Assembly (NCBI GenBank): GCA_030619765.1
Contig: JAUXAU010000012.1
Location: 1 to 50,272 of the forward strand
DNA: 50,272 bases
Source of the DNA: Thermoplasmatota archaeon
GTDB lineage: Archaea > Thermoplasmatota > E2 > DHVEG-1
Reading direction: 5' to 3'
Shown here: piece after piece, positions 36,496 to 44,171 of the stretch
How positions within the stretch are numbered: position 1 is the stretch's first letter
Layout of the letters: each line of letters begins with the position of its first letter
Notes under the pieces: model-generated
Seen by the model: the letters and a program-made list of their open reading frames with translations, nothing else
Database searches by the model: none
What the model was told of the DNA's origin: nothing
Translations under genes and position numbers: made by a program

Positions 36496-36694
36496 ATTTT
36501 TCAAAATGTGATGCCATTTATCAATGTCATTCTTTAATGGTTTATACTAATTTAATCAGAATCTTGCTCAAAATCTAAAGAATTCGTTGAAGTCATATCA
36601 TAAAAATTTGTTTAACTCAAAGAATATTGTAATCAACACAAATAATTAAAAAAGATGAGAAGGTGGGAGAAAAAACTCCCAGTTTATGGTAGGA
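36496..36694 (-). repeat. 3' flank of propeller gene, duplicated (copy 2)
   Basis: Partner of 34459-34656. It begins immediately where the fen1 relic ends, defining the duplication junction near 36494. The hairpin terminator is preserved within it. Confidence 0.8.
36664..36681 (-). terminator. Hairpin terminator after second propeller gene
   Basis: Same TGGGAG / six-T loop / CTCCCA hairpin as at 34626-34643, 14 bases after the stop of the second propeller gene, with a T-run beyond it on the minus strand. Confidence 0.6.
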
Positions 36695-38176
36695 TTATAT
36701 GCCGCCACCAGGGTTCACTATTATAAAGATCAAGAATACAAATCCGGTTTGTGACTTGGTATCTGATGATCCCTCAGTACATGTTGCCGTGACGGTTACC
36801 GTTGTAGATCCGAAACCGATGATTAACCCAGATTGAACGGTTACTGATCCCGCTGCTGCGATACTTGGTTCTGTACCAGAACTACTTCCGCCAATAAATG
36901 CTCCACCTGCGAGGTCGATTGTCCATTGGACGTTGGTTGCAGTGTCACCGCCGATGTTGTTGATAGGTGCACTTACCCTAAAGAGTCCACCAGTAACCGT
37001 ACCGATGTCAAGGACTGGTCCTGAGCTTATGACAACGGTTAATGGAGTTGAAAAGCCACTTTCCCCACCGTTAGTATCCTTAGCTTTTGCTGTTACTTGG
37101 TAGGTACCTGGCGATGTCCATTGTTTCGTCGCGCTTCCAGGGTCGCCAGAAGGTACGAAAGATGTCCATCCGCTGTTGGTGCCGTCATCCCAGTCAAACC
37201 AGTAAGCTACTTGGTCTCCTTCGGGATCAGTAGTGGTACTCGAGTATGTGTAGGACGTACCTACAATTCCTGTCGTTGGACCACTGGGTGTACTTGGGGT
37301 ATTTGGTGGTGAATTTGTCGTGCAAATTTCATAGCCAAATATATAATCATCTGGTGGACCTGCACCTTGTATCATGCCATAAAGTGTACCAAAGCCTTCT
37401 TCCCACTCTGTGGTAAAGCCCAAACCACCAGCTATACCCATACCGAGATCAAGGGCTACATTATGTTCCACTCCAGAAACAACTGTTTTGGTGTCAAGAT
37501 CAATTACTTTAATTACACCTTGTCCTCCAGTAGATGTACCTGTGAAAATCCAGAGGAACGGTCCATTGTAACCTGAGATTTCAGTCCAGGGGTCCCAAGC
37601 AAGACCTAACATACTTTCTGGCGGTGTAATAGTATCAAGTGTACTACCCGATCTATCAATAAGTGTAAGATGGGCATCCCATTGACCAATCCAGAAACCG
37701 CCATTACCTCCATCAGCATCTGCATCATAGGCAACATTGTAACTGGCCGATGGTAAAGGAATTGAACTAACCAAAGTCTGGGAATTCATATCCATTTCGT
37801 AAAGAACCGTCCCTGTTGTAGAAGGTCCATAAACATAGGTTCCATCATAGGTTAGATCAACCAGATTTGGCACACCTGGAATTGTAATAGAATCTACGTA
37901 ATTACCATCATGGTCAAATCTATAGATTGTGGCACTATTAAATTCAGGGCAATAAAAATATGTTCCATCGAATGCAACTCCAACTAGATATAGAGAGCCG
38001 GTATCACCACCTACGTCGTATTGGAACTGTAAATCCCACATAGCACGGTTTGCCATCGTTGAAGTCGGCATACTGGATGTCATTTCATTTTTATCAACAA
38101 TTTCGGTCCCTGTTACCGATGCAACGGTAACGAACAACAGCATACATACAAATATACTTACAATTTTCTTTTTCAT
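36695..38176 (-). CDS. Exported beta-propeller protein with PKD and tail I (paralog B)
   Basis: A 493-residue secreted protein with the same layout as its tandem copy: signal peptide (first 36 residues identical), propeller-like blades (FDGTYFYCPEFNSATIYRFD, YDGTYVYGPSTTGTVLYEMD), PKD (about 293-385, FDWDDGTNSGWTSF) and tail I (388-493, ending FIIVNPGGGI). The blades have diverged far more than the ends, suggesting different ligands. It lies between the fen1 relic and fen1 itself. The gap from its start to fen1 (38177-38453) contains only the promoter and AT-rich sequence. Confidence 0.85.
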   Translation of the reverse strand: MKKKIVSIFVCMLLFVTVASVTGTEIVDKNEMTSSMPTSTMANRAMWDLQFQYDVGGDTGSLYLVGVAFDGTYFYCPEFNSATIYRFDHDGNYVDSITIPGVPNLVDLTYDGTYVYGPSTTGTVLYEMDMNSQTLVSSIPLPSASYNVAYDADADGGNGGFWIGQWDAHLTLIDRSGSTLDTITPPESMLGLAWDPWTEISGYNGPFLWIFTGTSTGGQGVIKVIDLDTKTVVSGVEHNVALDLGMGIAGGLGFTTEWEEGFGTLYGMIQGAGPPDDYIFGYEICTTNSPPNTPSTPSGPTTGIVGTSYTYSSTTTDPEGDQVAYWFDWDDGTNSGWTSFVPSGDPGSATKQWTSPGTYQVTAKAKDTNGGESGFSTPLTVVISSGPVLDIGTVTGGLFRVSAPINNIGGDTATNVQWTIDLAGGAFIGGSSSGTEPSIAAAGSVTVQSGLIIGFGSTTVTVTATCTEGSSDTKSQTGFVFLIFIIVNPGGGI

Positions 38177-38194
38177 TTTTTTCCTCCCGGATAT
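38079..38194 (-). repeat. 116-base identical 5' block of propeller paralogs (copy B)
   Basis: Partner of 36029-36144, identical by eye over its full length, covering SD, start and signal-peptide codons. Confidence 0.85.
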
Positions 38195-38221
38195 TTAATA
38201 CTAAAAGTATATGGTGAGAGC

Positions 38222-38231
38222 TATATAAATA
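38222..38231 (-). promoter_or_regulatory. TATA box of propeller paralog B
   Basis: TATTTATATA on the minus strand, about 46 bases before the start codon and kept in both paralogs. It is the likely promoter of this gene. Confidence 0.6.
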
Positions 38232-38453
38232 TTTTCAATAAAAATTATAAAGTATAACTAAATAATAACAATGTAACATATGTAACAAAAATTATTGTAC
38301 TAATAAGACTTTTACAGCATTTATTATACTAAATATGTGACAATAAATGAGAATATACCTGAAAATAAAATATCTCGACAAAATAAAAAGTATAATCTCA
38401 GACTAACCACAGCACATTCATCGTGGATATTCTGTGAAAAGTCATTTGTCTGA

Positions 38454-39485
38454 CTATGCAAAGTCCAATAGATTTTTTTGTTTTATTATGTCTTCAACTG
38501 CTGAAAATTTTTTTAAAACAGGTTCTATTCTATCTCTCGAGAAATGATGTCTATCACATAATATTTTGAAAACTGCCTCGTTATCTGGTTTTGACCATCT
38601 GAGAGAATAATCTTCCCTTATCTTAGGATTTAGAAATATGTTACGGATTTCTTTGATTTCTTGTATAGTGGGGATGTTAGATCCCCCAACAAGAGCAACT
38701 GCATTTTCCACGTTACCAGCCTTTTTAATAAGATTTAAACTTTTTTTTGAGCCATATCCTCTAATACCTTCATTGAAATCTGTGCCAATTAATATAGCCA
38801 TGTCAATTAGTTGTTTTTGTAGGATATCTAGAGATTTAAGACCAGGTTTTAATCTTATTAACTCAGGGTTAACCTTAACATAGGCCTTTTTGTTAGGCAG
38901 TTTTCTCCGTCCCGATGAAGTTAAATTTCTTACAAGAATTGGAGTACCAAATAATAGACAATCAAAATCCTGGGAACCAACGGCATAAGCATCACCTTTT
39001 TTGACCATATAACTTGCTTGCGCCTCACCTTCTGAAAGTGACTGGACATGAGGCACACCTAGTGCATCAAGTAGTTCTTTACTTTGTTGGATAATTTCAT
39101 CTGTTACTCGTGAGGTTTGTTGTGCCTTTGTTCTGGCTTTTTCAATGTCACCTTTTTCCAAAGCTTCTTTCCAATCTATCTCTGCTTTCTCTCTTCTTTC
39201 TCTACGTTGTTCAATTGTTTTTGCCTTTAATGGGTGTGGTTCACCATCAAAAACATAAACGGGTCGTATTCGCGCTTCTATGATGTTGGCTGTTCTATAG
39301 AAAAGACCTGAAAGATGTGAGGTTATCTGACCTTTTGAATCCCTTAACGGCGTCCCATCTCTCTGCCTTATTATTGATAGAAACTGATGAAGAACGTTAT
39401 GTGCATCGATGACCATTACCCTATCATGTAAATCGTTAAACGAGATTTTTTCTTTTTTGAATAAATTCCCAAGGTCAACTCCCAT
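38454..39485 (-). CDS. fen1: Flap endonuclease 1
   Basis: FEN1 cuts 5' flaps during Okazaki fragment maturation and repair. The 343-residue protein has the N-terminal MGVDLGNLF, the helical arch region, and metal-binding acids in VMVIDAHNV, YVFDGEPHP, SEGEAQASY, VGSQDFDCLLFG and AILIGTDFNEG. The C-terminus reads QKNLLDFA, which looks like a PCNA-binding box with the final aromatic residue lost; most archaeal homologs end in a full box such as QxxLxxWF. The gene has no clear SD and may be leaderless. Its last third is duplicated as the relic at 36.4 kb. Confidence 0.96.
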   Translation of the reverse strand: MGVDLGNLFKKEKISFNDLHDRVMVIDAHNVLHQFLSIIRQRDGTPLRDSKGQITSHLSGLFYRTANIIEARIRPVYVFDGEPHPLKAKTIEQRRERREKAEIDWKEALEKGDIEKARTKAQQTSRVTDEIIQQSKELLDALGVPHVQSLSEGEAQASYMVKKGDAYAVGSQDFDCLLFGTPILVRNLTSSGRRKLPNKKAYVKVNPELIRLKPGLKSLDILQKQLIDMAILIGTDFNEGIRGYGSKKSLNLIKKAGNVENAVALVGGSNIPTIQEIKEIRNIFLNPKIREDYSLRWSKPDNEAVFKILCDRHHFSRDRIEPVLKKFSAVEDIIKQKNLLDFA

Positions 39486-39543
39486 CTAATCAAATTCCAA
39501 AATAGATTTTATGAATATAGACTTTCCCACAACGATACGTTTA

Positions 39544-39567
39544 AAGGAGGAAATAACATTCCTCCTT
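39544..39567 (+). promoter_or_regulatory. Nine-base-pair dyad/hairpin before argF
   Basis: AAGGAGGAA (39544-39552) is a perfect inverted repeat of TTCCTCCTT (39559-39567), with a six-base loop, ending two bases before the argF ATG. The left arm is a full Shine-Dalgarno sequence but lies 19 bases from the ATG and would be paired in the hairpin. It may be a translational switch or a protein-binding operator. Confidence 0.6.
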
Positions 39568-39569
39568 CG

Positions 39570-40481
39570 ATGAAACGTGACCTTATTTCAATGTTAGATG
39601 TCAAAGACGATTTAGAAGAGATAATTGATCTTGGAATCAAGTTAAAACAAAAATCAAAAAGAGGGGAATCCATTGAACTAATGAAAGGAAAAACATTGGG
39701 AATGATATTTGAAAAATCAAGTACCAGAACAAGGGTTTCATTTGAAGTAGGAATGACAAAGTTAGGAGGTCATGCTATTTTTTTGAGTACAAACGATATA
39801 CAACTAGGAAGAGGAGAAACGATAGAGGATACGGCCCTGGTGTTATCGAGATATGTTGATATTATTATGTACAGAGCAAAAAGCAATCATGATATGAAAG
39901 AGCTGGCAAAACATGCAACAAAACCGGTCATCAGCGGACTTGATGACAAAGAACATCCATGCCAGGTCATTACTGATTTAATGACCATTAAAGAAAAGAA
40001 AGGCTCCTTAAAAGGATTGAATTTTGTATATATCGGCGATGGGAATAATAACATGGCCCACTCATATCTCCTTGGATGCGGTATCGTCGGGATGAATGTG
40101 AAGATTGTTGCTCCTAGACAGTACTGGCCAGATGGATATTATGTTGAAAAGGCAAAGAAATTTGGAGTCAATGTTGAGGTAACTGATAACATTGAAGGTT
40201 CTACAAAAAATGCAGATATAATAGCAACTGATACCTGGATTTCTATGGGTGACGAAGCAGAAAAAGAAAAACGAATCAAAGAATTCCAAGGATACACAAT
40301 CGATGAGAAACTCATGAGCCTAGCTAATCCTGATGCTATTTTCATGCATTGTTTACCTGCCTATTATGATTATGAGGTTACAAAAGAAGTAGCTCATGGA
40401 AAACAGTCTGTTATATTTGATGAGGCTGAAAATCGATTGTGGGCTCAAATAGGAATTATGGTAACGTTAAATAATCAGTAG
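39570..40481 (+). CDS. argF: Ornithine carbamoyltransferase
   Basis: Makes citrulline from ornithine and carbamoyl phosphate in arginine synthesis (the reverse reaction serves in arginine catabolism). The 303-residue protein has the carbamoyl-phosphate loop FEKSSTRTRVSFE, DKEHPCQVITDL, DTWISMGDE and the MHCLPAYYDYEV motif. The length is normal. It stands alone on the plus strand, divergent from fen1. No other arg gene is in the window. The hairpin before the start suggests regulated translation. Confidence 0.95.
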   Translation: MKRDLISMLDVKDDLEEIIDLGIKLKQKSKRGESIELMKGKTLGMIFEKSSTRTRVSFEVGMTKLGGHAIFLSTNDIQLGRGETIEDTALVLSRYVDIIMYRAKSNHDMKELAKHATKPVISGLDDKEHPCQVITDLMTIKEKKGSLKGLNFVYIGDGNNNMAHSYLLGCGIVGMNVKIVAPRQYWPDGYYVEKAKKFGVNVEVTDNIEGSTKNADIIATDTWISMGDEAEKEKRIKEFQGYTIDEKLMSLANPDAIFMHCLPAYYDYEVTKEVAHGKQSVIFDEAENRLWAQIGIMVTLNNQ

Positions 40482-40491
40482 ATTAGTTCGG

Positions 40492-41559
40492 TTAGGTGAG
40501 TATTTTATCTAAAACTTTTTGTTTTGTAGCATATTTTATTTCTTGTGCTATTCTACGTCCTGTGGATAAATCTGGTTGGATAAATTCCGAATATGGAGAA
40601 CCAGAAATATAAGGATTAGTACCTGCAACTATACGAGCAGAAATTTCAAATACCTTAAATTCTAGATTTTCAGTAACTACACTTTCTAAACAAAAAGAGC
40701 CGATTACGCCACCAAAGAGTTCAAGGGATTTTTCGACAACTGCTTCTCCCATCTTGAAAACCTTAGGTAACAATGATTCTCTTATAACTATAGGAATATT
40801 ACCCGTTACAACAAATGTTGGATGAATACCGAGTTCTTCAAGTTCCTGAATTGAACCCAGGCGTTGGACTTCATCAATCGTTGTTTCATCACGCCTATCC
40901 ATTGATAAGAGTTGAAGACTACCTTTACTTAATTTATAGGCATTATCTTGAATGGGTGAGTAGAAATAATGAATATAATATCGTGTCCCCAGTACAAATT
41001 CTTGAATAGAGTAAGATTTATTTTTCTTTACTCTCTTTAAAAATTCATCATATGTTTTTGCAATGAAAAAACCTTTACCGCCCTTGGCGCCATGATATTT
41101 AACGATCACAGGCTTGTCGATATCTCTTGGGTCCTTTATCTCCTGAGGCATGGTAAGGTCAGCACCTTCCAGCCATATTCTTTCTTTGTTTCGATCTGAT
41201 TCCCAAATAAGGACGTTTCTATTCCCAAACGTGGGTAAATTCAAGGTTAAAAATTTTTCAGCACCAAGATACTCAACGAACGATCCGTGTGGAATGACAA
41301 TAACGTTTTTTTCTTGCAATTCCCCCGCATATTTCACAATGTCTTTATAACTATCAACAACGAAAAAATCATCTGGTTTACCGAGTGGAAAAGCATCATA
41401 AATTTTTTTTTGTTCTCCAACAGATATCCCTAATGTTTTAAATCCCTCCTTTTTAGCGCCGTTAAAAATCTGCAGGCTGGAATGAGAACAAACAGTAGCT
41501 ATGGTAAGATTCTTTTTGTCATATGATGTAAGCATGTCATTTACATTTATTTTAGTCAT
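40492..41559 (-). CDS. purP: FAICAR synthetase PurP (formate-dependent)
   Basis: Archaeal ATP-grasp enzyme that formylates AICAR with formate and ATP in purine synthesis. The 355-residue protein has VCSHSSLQIFNGAKKEGF at the N-terminus, VKYHGAKGGKGFFIA (ATP-grasp loop), VLGTRYYIHYFYSP and FEISARIVAGTNPY. The frame continues 20 codons upstream, but the ATG at 41559 fits the family start. It converges with argF, with ten bases between the stops. It links with purQ at 16.5 kb in the same pathway. Confidence 0.95.
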   Translation of the reverse strand: MTKINVNDMLTSYDKKNLTIATVCSHSSLQIFNGAKKEGFKTLGISVGEQKKIYDAFPLGKPDDFFVVDSYKDIVKYAGELQEKNVIVIPHGSFVEYLGAEKFLTLNLPTFGNRNVLIWESDRNKERIWLEGADLTMPQEIKDPRDIDKPVIVKYHGAKGGKGFFIAKTYDEFLKRVKKNKSYSIQEFVLGTRYYIHYFYSPIQDNAYKLSKGSLQLLSMDRRDETTIDEVQRLGSIQELEELGIHPTFVVTGNIPIVIRESLLPKVFKMGEAVVEKSLELFGGVIGSFCLESVVTENLEFKVFEISARIVAGTNPYISGSPYSEFIQPDLSTGRRIAQEIKYATKQKVLDKILT

Positions 41560-41691
41560 GGTATTGACACCCTTACATGCCTTTAACAAACACCCATGTT
41601 TTATTAGTTTCGATTGCAAATCTTATCTTATTTACATTCAAAAGTTTAATTTTATTTTAATTACTCACTCCTAAAATAAAGTCACAAAAAA

Positions 41692-42051
41692 TCAAAATTG
41701 TCGTCTATTGTCCCTGAGTGATTCTATAATCTCTTTTCCAAAGTCTGTAAGTTTGTATAACTTAATTTCATTATTTTTTCCGCTATTGATTTGTTCAACT
41801 ATATTAAGACTGATAAGTGACTCATCACTCCTATATCTCGAATTCATCCCTCTTATAGCACCTATTACATTTGTTGGAGTTGTTTTAACAGTATATGCAA
41901 TCTCAGAGGTATAACTTCCGCTCGGACTAATATCAAAAAGATACTCTGCAATCTTTTTCCTAACGTTACTTCTCCTTAACGACCGTATAACAAGAGGTTT
42001 TAATATATCTGGAGAAACAACTGTCCCATCGCCGTCTTGCATCCCATCCAC
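41692..42051 (-). CDS. Winged-helix regulator
   Basis: A 119-residue predicted transcription regulator with a winged helix in the middle (KKIAEYLFDISPSGSYTSEI, TTPTNVIGAIRGM) and a C-terminal part that ends YKLTDFGKEIIESLRD, typical of archaeal HTH proteins. It has a degenerate acidic N-terminus. It lies upstream of purP on the same strand, 132 bases away, so regulation of that gene is possible. Confidence 0.75.
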   Translation of the reverse strand: MDGMQDGDGTVVSPDILKPLVIRSLRRSNVRKKIAEYLFDISPSGSYTSEIAYTVKTTPTNVIGAIRGMNSRYRSDESLISLNIVEQINSGKNNEIKLYKLTDFGKEIIESLRDNRRQF

Positions 42052-42192
42052 TTAGTTCCAAAGATGAATGTTATTTAATATTAATAAATTAATCGGTTCA
42101 TTTCATCCGATCTGAAAACATTGTCTAAGAAAAACGAAACTGATAAATGCTTGTTATACAATATGCATCTCTATCTCTATGGATGGGAAAAA

Positions 42193-42405
42193 ATGTCAAT
42201 TAAAAAGGAATTATTAAATGAATTAACAGAGAAGCAGTTAAAACAGCTTGCTGAGTACAAGGGGATAGAGTTTACTTTAAATCGCGTTCAAAAGAATTAT
42301 TATCGAGATTGGGAGGAAAAAGATAAATTAGTAGATCTGATGACCGATCATAAACAATTAACAGTCTCAGAAATAGAAAAATTTATTGCAGATGGAAAAG
42401 TATAG
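42193..42405 (+). CDS. Small SAP-like domain protein
   Basis: A 70-residue protein of the type MSIKKELLNELTEKQLKQLA, GIEFTLNRVQKNYYRDW, EKDKLVDLM, LTVSEIEKFI. The helix-turn-helix with a conserved Leu pattern resembles the small SAP-like domains that bind DNA in archaeal nucleases and repair proteins. I chose the ATG at 42193; earlier in-frame ATGs at 42121 and 42163 give a less convincing N-terminus. It lies convergent with the broken nth copy. Confidence 0.6.
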   Translation: MSIKKELLNELTEKQLKQLAEYKGIEFTLNRVQKNYYRDWEEKDKLVDLMTDHKQLTVSEIEKFIADGKV

Positions 42406-42411
42406 ATACTT

Positions 42412-42540
42412 TCATCTACTATTTTTAACTGAAATTTTCTCGCAATACCTCTCAATAGGGCATTTACTGCATAGTGGTGATACTGGAATACAGATTTTTT
42501 GCCCAAATGTGACAAACAAATCGTTAGGGTCATTTAATTA
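42412..42540 (-). pseudogene. Broken second copy of the endonuclease III 3' end
   Basis: The minus strand encodes NDLFVTFGQKIC, SPLCSKCPIERYC and a short end to a stop at 42412. The four cysteines have the C-x6-C-x2-C-x5-C spacing of the endonuclease III iron-sulfur loop, and the segment matches the C-terminus of the intact nth gene 480 bases away (NDLFVTFGQNIC, SPWCSRCPIEKYC). An in-frame stop lies just upstream, and the rest of the gene is missing. It is a relic of a duplicated or rearranged nth. Confidence 0.85.
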
Positions 42541-42637
42541 TTTATCTGCTTTTATAAATATATTTTAAACAACAAATATTTACTGAAAATATTGTATAAC
42601 TGATTGAATATCTATCTTTCTAGTTAGATGCTCCCAC

Positions 42638-42889
42638 TTGGGTATTACACATGTTAAAGGAATACGACTCTGTCTTAAAACTCAAATAATAGATTTTGCA
42701 TTACATCCTCATGGATGGGATGTAAAAAGGGATAAGGAGAGATGTTATTTCAATATAGCTGGGTTTAAAGAATATGTGAAGTTTTTCCAAATTATTGGAT
42801 GTACTTCATCAAATAAAAGGAAAGAATTTGAAAATTTGATACATAAAGTAAAAAACAGTAAGGGATTCAAGAAAAAATATGCCTTATAA
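42638..42889 (+). pseudogene. Possible 3' fragment of a LAGLIDADG-type homing endonuclease
   Basis: An 83-codon frame with a TTG start and an in-frame stop a few codons before it. The C-terminal half (YFNIAGFKEYVKFFQIIGC, NKRKEFENLI) recalls the last strand-helix unit of LAGLIDADG endonucleases, where IGF/IGC is followed by a Lys-rich helix. The catalytic LAGLIDADG helix is not present, so it would be a dead fragment. It ends against the intact nth stop and lies between the two nth ends. Confidence 0.35.
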
Positions 42890-43558
42890 TTATCTCTTTC
42901 GAGTAACCCCAATTTTTGGGCAATATTTTTCGATTGGACAACGTGAACACCATGGTGAGATGGTTATGCATATGTTTTGGCCAAATGTTACAAAAAGATC
43001 ATTCAAGTCATACCAATATTTTCGAGGTATACTCCTCATTAATTCATCCATAGTCTCGTCTGGATTTTTTGATTTAATCCAACCTAAACGATTTGCAATG
43101 ACATGTACATGAATATCCACTGGAATAAAACTATCAATTTTATGACCATACACCATCGCTATTGCTGCGGTCTTTTTCCCAACACCTTTTAATTTTAGTA
43201 GTTCGTCGAAATCTTTGGGGACTTCACTTGAGTAGTTTTCTATCAGTGATTTTGATATCTCTCTCAATCTTTTTGCCTTGGTTTTATAAAATCCAACAGG
43301 GTAAATCAATGATGCTATTTGTTTCTCTGAAAGTTTCACAAGTTTTTCAGGGGTATTGTATTTCTTTAGTAATCTAATGGATGCTTGTTCTGTTACCTCA
43401 TCTTTGGTTCTCAGGCTTAAAATGCAAGAAATTAGGGTAGTGAATGGGGTATTCACTATTGCATCCCATTTTGATCGCGAAACAGTCGGTTGATCGTATT
43501 TGGTCATTTCTTGTTTTAAAAGTCTAAAGACTCTATCTACGTGTTTTATTTCATTCAC
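42890..43558 (-). CDS. nth: Endonuclease III
   Basis: DNA glycosylase/AP lyase that removes oxidised pyrimidines. The 222-residue protein has the helix-hairpin-helix LLKLKGVGKKTAAIAM with the catalytic Lys, VDIHVHVIANRLG with the catalytic Asp, and a C-terminal 4Fe-4S loop (QNICITISPWCSRCPIEKYC). The start is a GTG at 43558, supported by GGAGG seven bases upstream. It ends exactly where the homing-endonuclease-like fragment ends on the other strand. Confidence 0.95.
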   Translation of the reverse strand: MNEIKHVDRVFRLLKQEMTKYDQPTVSRSKWDAIVNTPFTTLISCILSLRTKDEVTEQASIRLLKKYNTPEKLVKLSEKQIASLIYPVGFYKTKAKRLREISKSLIENYSSEVPKDFDELLKLKGVGKKTAAIAMVYGHKIDSFIPVDIHVHVIANRLGWIKSKNPDETMDELMRSIPRKYWYDLNDLFVTFGQNICITISPWCSRCPIEKYCPKIGVTRKR

Positions 43559-43772
43559 AATGCATCCTCCAAAGGTTCTCCTCTTTAAAAAAGTAATCTA
43601 AGTTAAAAACTTATAATGCGTAAAAATAAAAGAAGAAAAGAAAAATAAGTTATTTTTTTCTCTAGATAACCAGTGTTATGATTAGTACAAGAGTTATAAT
43701 ATTTTCAGTGAAAAACCAAAATATTTTTAATAGCATAGTTAGTTACATCACTTACTCAGGAGGATGCATGAG

Positions 43773-44156
43773 ATGAATGAAATAATGAAATCTTTTGGCC
43801 ATAATGCAGGAAAATTATGGGAAACACTTAGCACTGAAGGTCCTCAGGTACAAACCAAATTAATAAAAAAAACTAAACTAAGAGAGGATGAATTTTATGG
43901 TGCGATTGGATGGCTCGCAAGAGAAAATAAAATATTTAGAGACAAAAGAACCTACAAAATTGGTGAAACAAATTTAACTGATAAAATAGGGTCAGATGCT
44001 GGTAAAGTGTGGGAGACTCTTTGTAGGAATAACGAAGTTGATATTTCTAGCATTTCTCGTTTAGCAAAAATTGAGAAAAGAGATTGCTATACCGTTTTGG
44101 GATGGCTTGCACGTGAAGGAAAAATAACGGCGAAAATTAAGGTAAAAAGGAAGTAA
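43773..44156 (+). CDS. Two tandem DUF2582 winged-helix domains
   Basis: A 127-residue protein made of two copies of a small winged helix: NAGKLWETLSTEG with YGAIGWLARENKI, then DAGKVWETLCRNN with YTVLGWLAREGKI. This pattern is that of DUF2582. The ATG at 43773 lies nine bases after AGGAGG; an in-frame ATG at 43764 is too close to it. It is probably a DNA-binding regulator, but targets are unknown. Confidence 0.85.
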   Translation: MNEIMKSFGHNAGKLWETLSTEGPQVQTKLIKKTKLREDEFYGAIGWLARENKIFRDKRTYKIGETNLTDKIGSDAGKVWETLCRNNEVDISSISRLAKIEKRDCYTVLGWLAREGKITAKIKVKRK

Positions 44157-44171
44157 GAGAGGGGTTTGGTT

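Noticed and set aside
42348-42533. A 61-codon minus-strand frame over the nth relic
   Set aside because: Its frame differs from the one that gives the iron-sulfur-loop match; the relic reading explains the sequence better.
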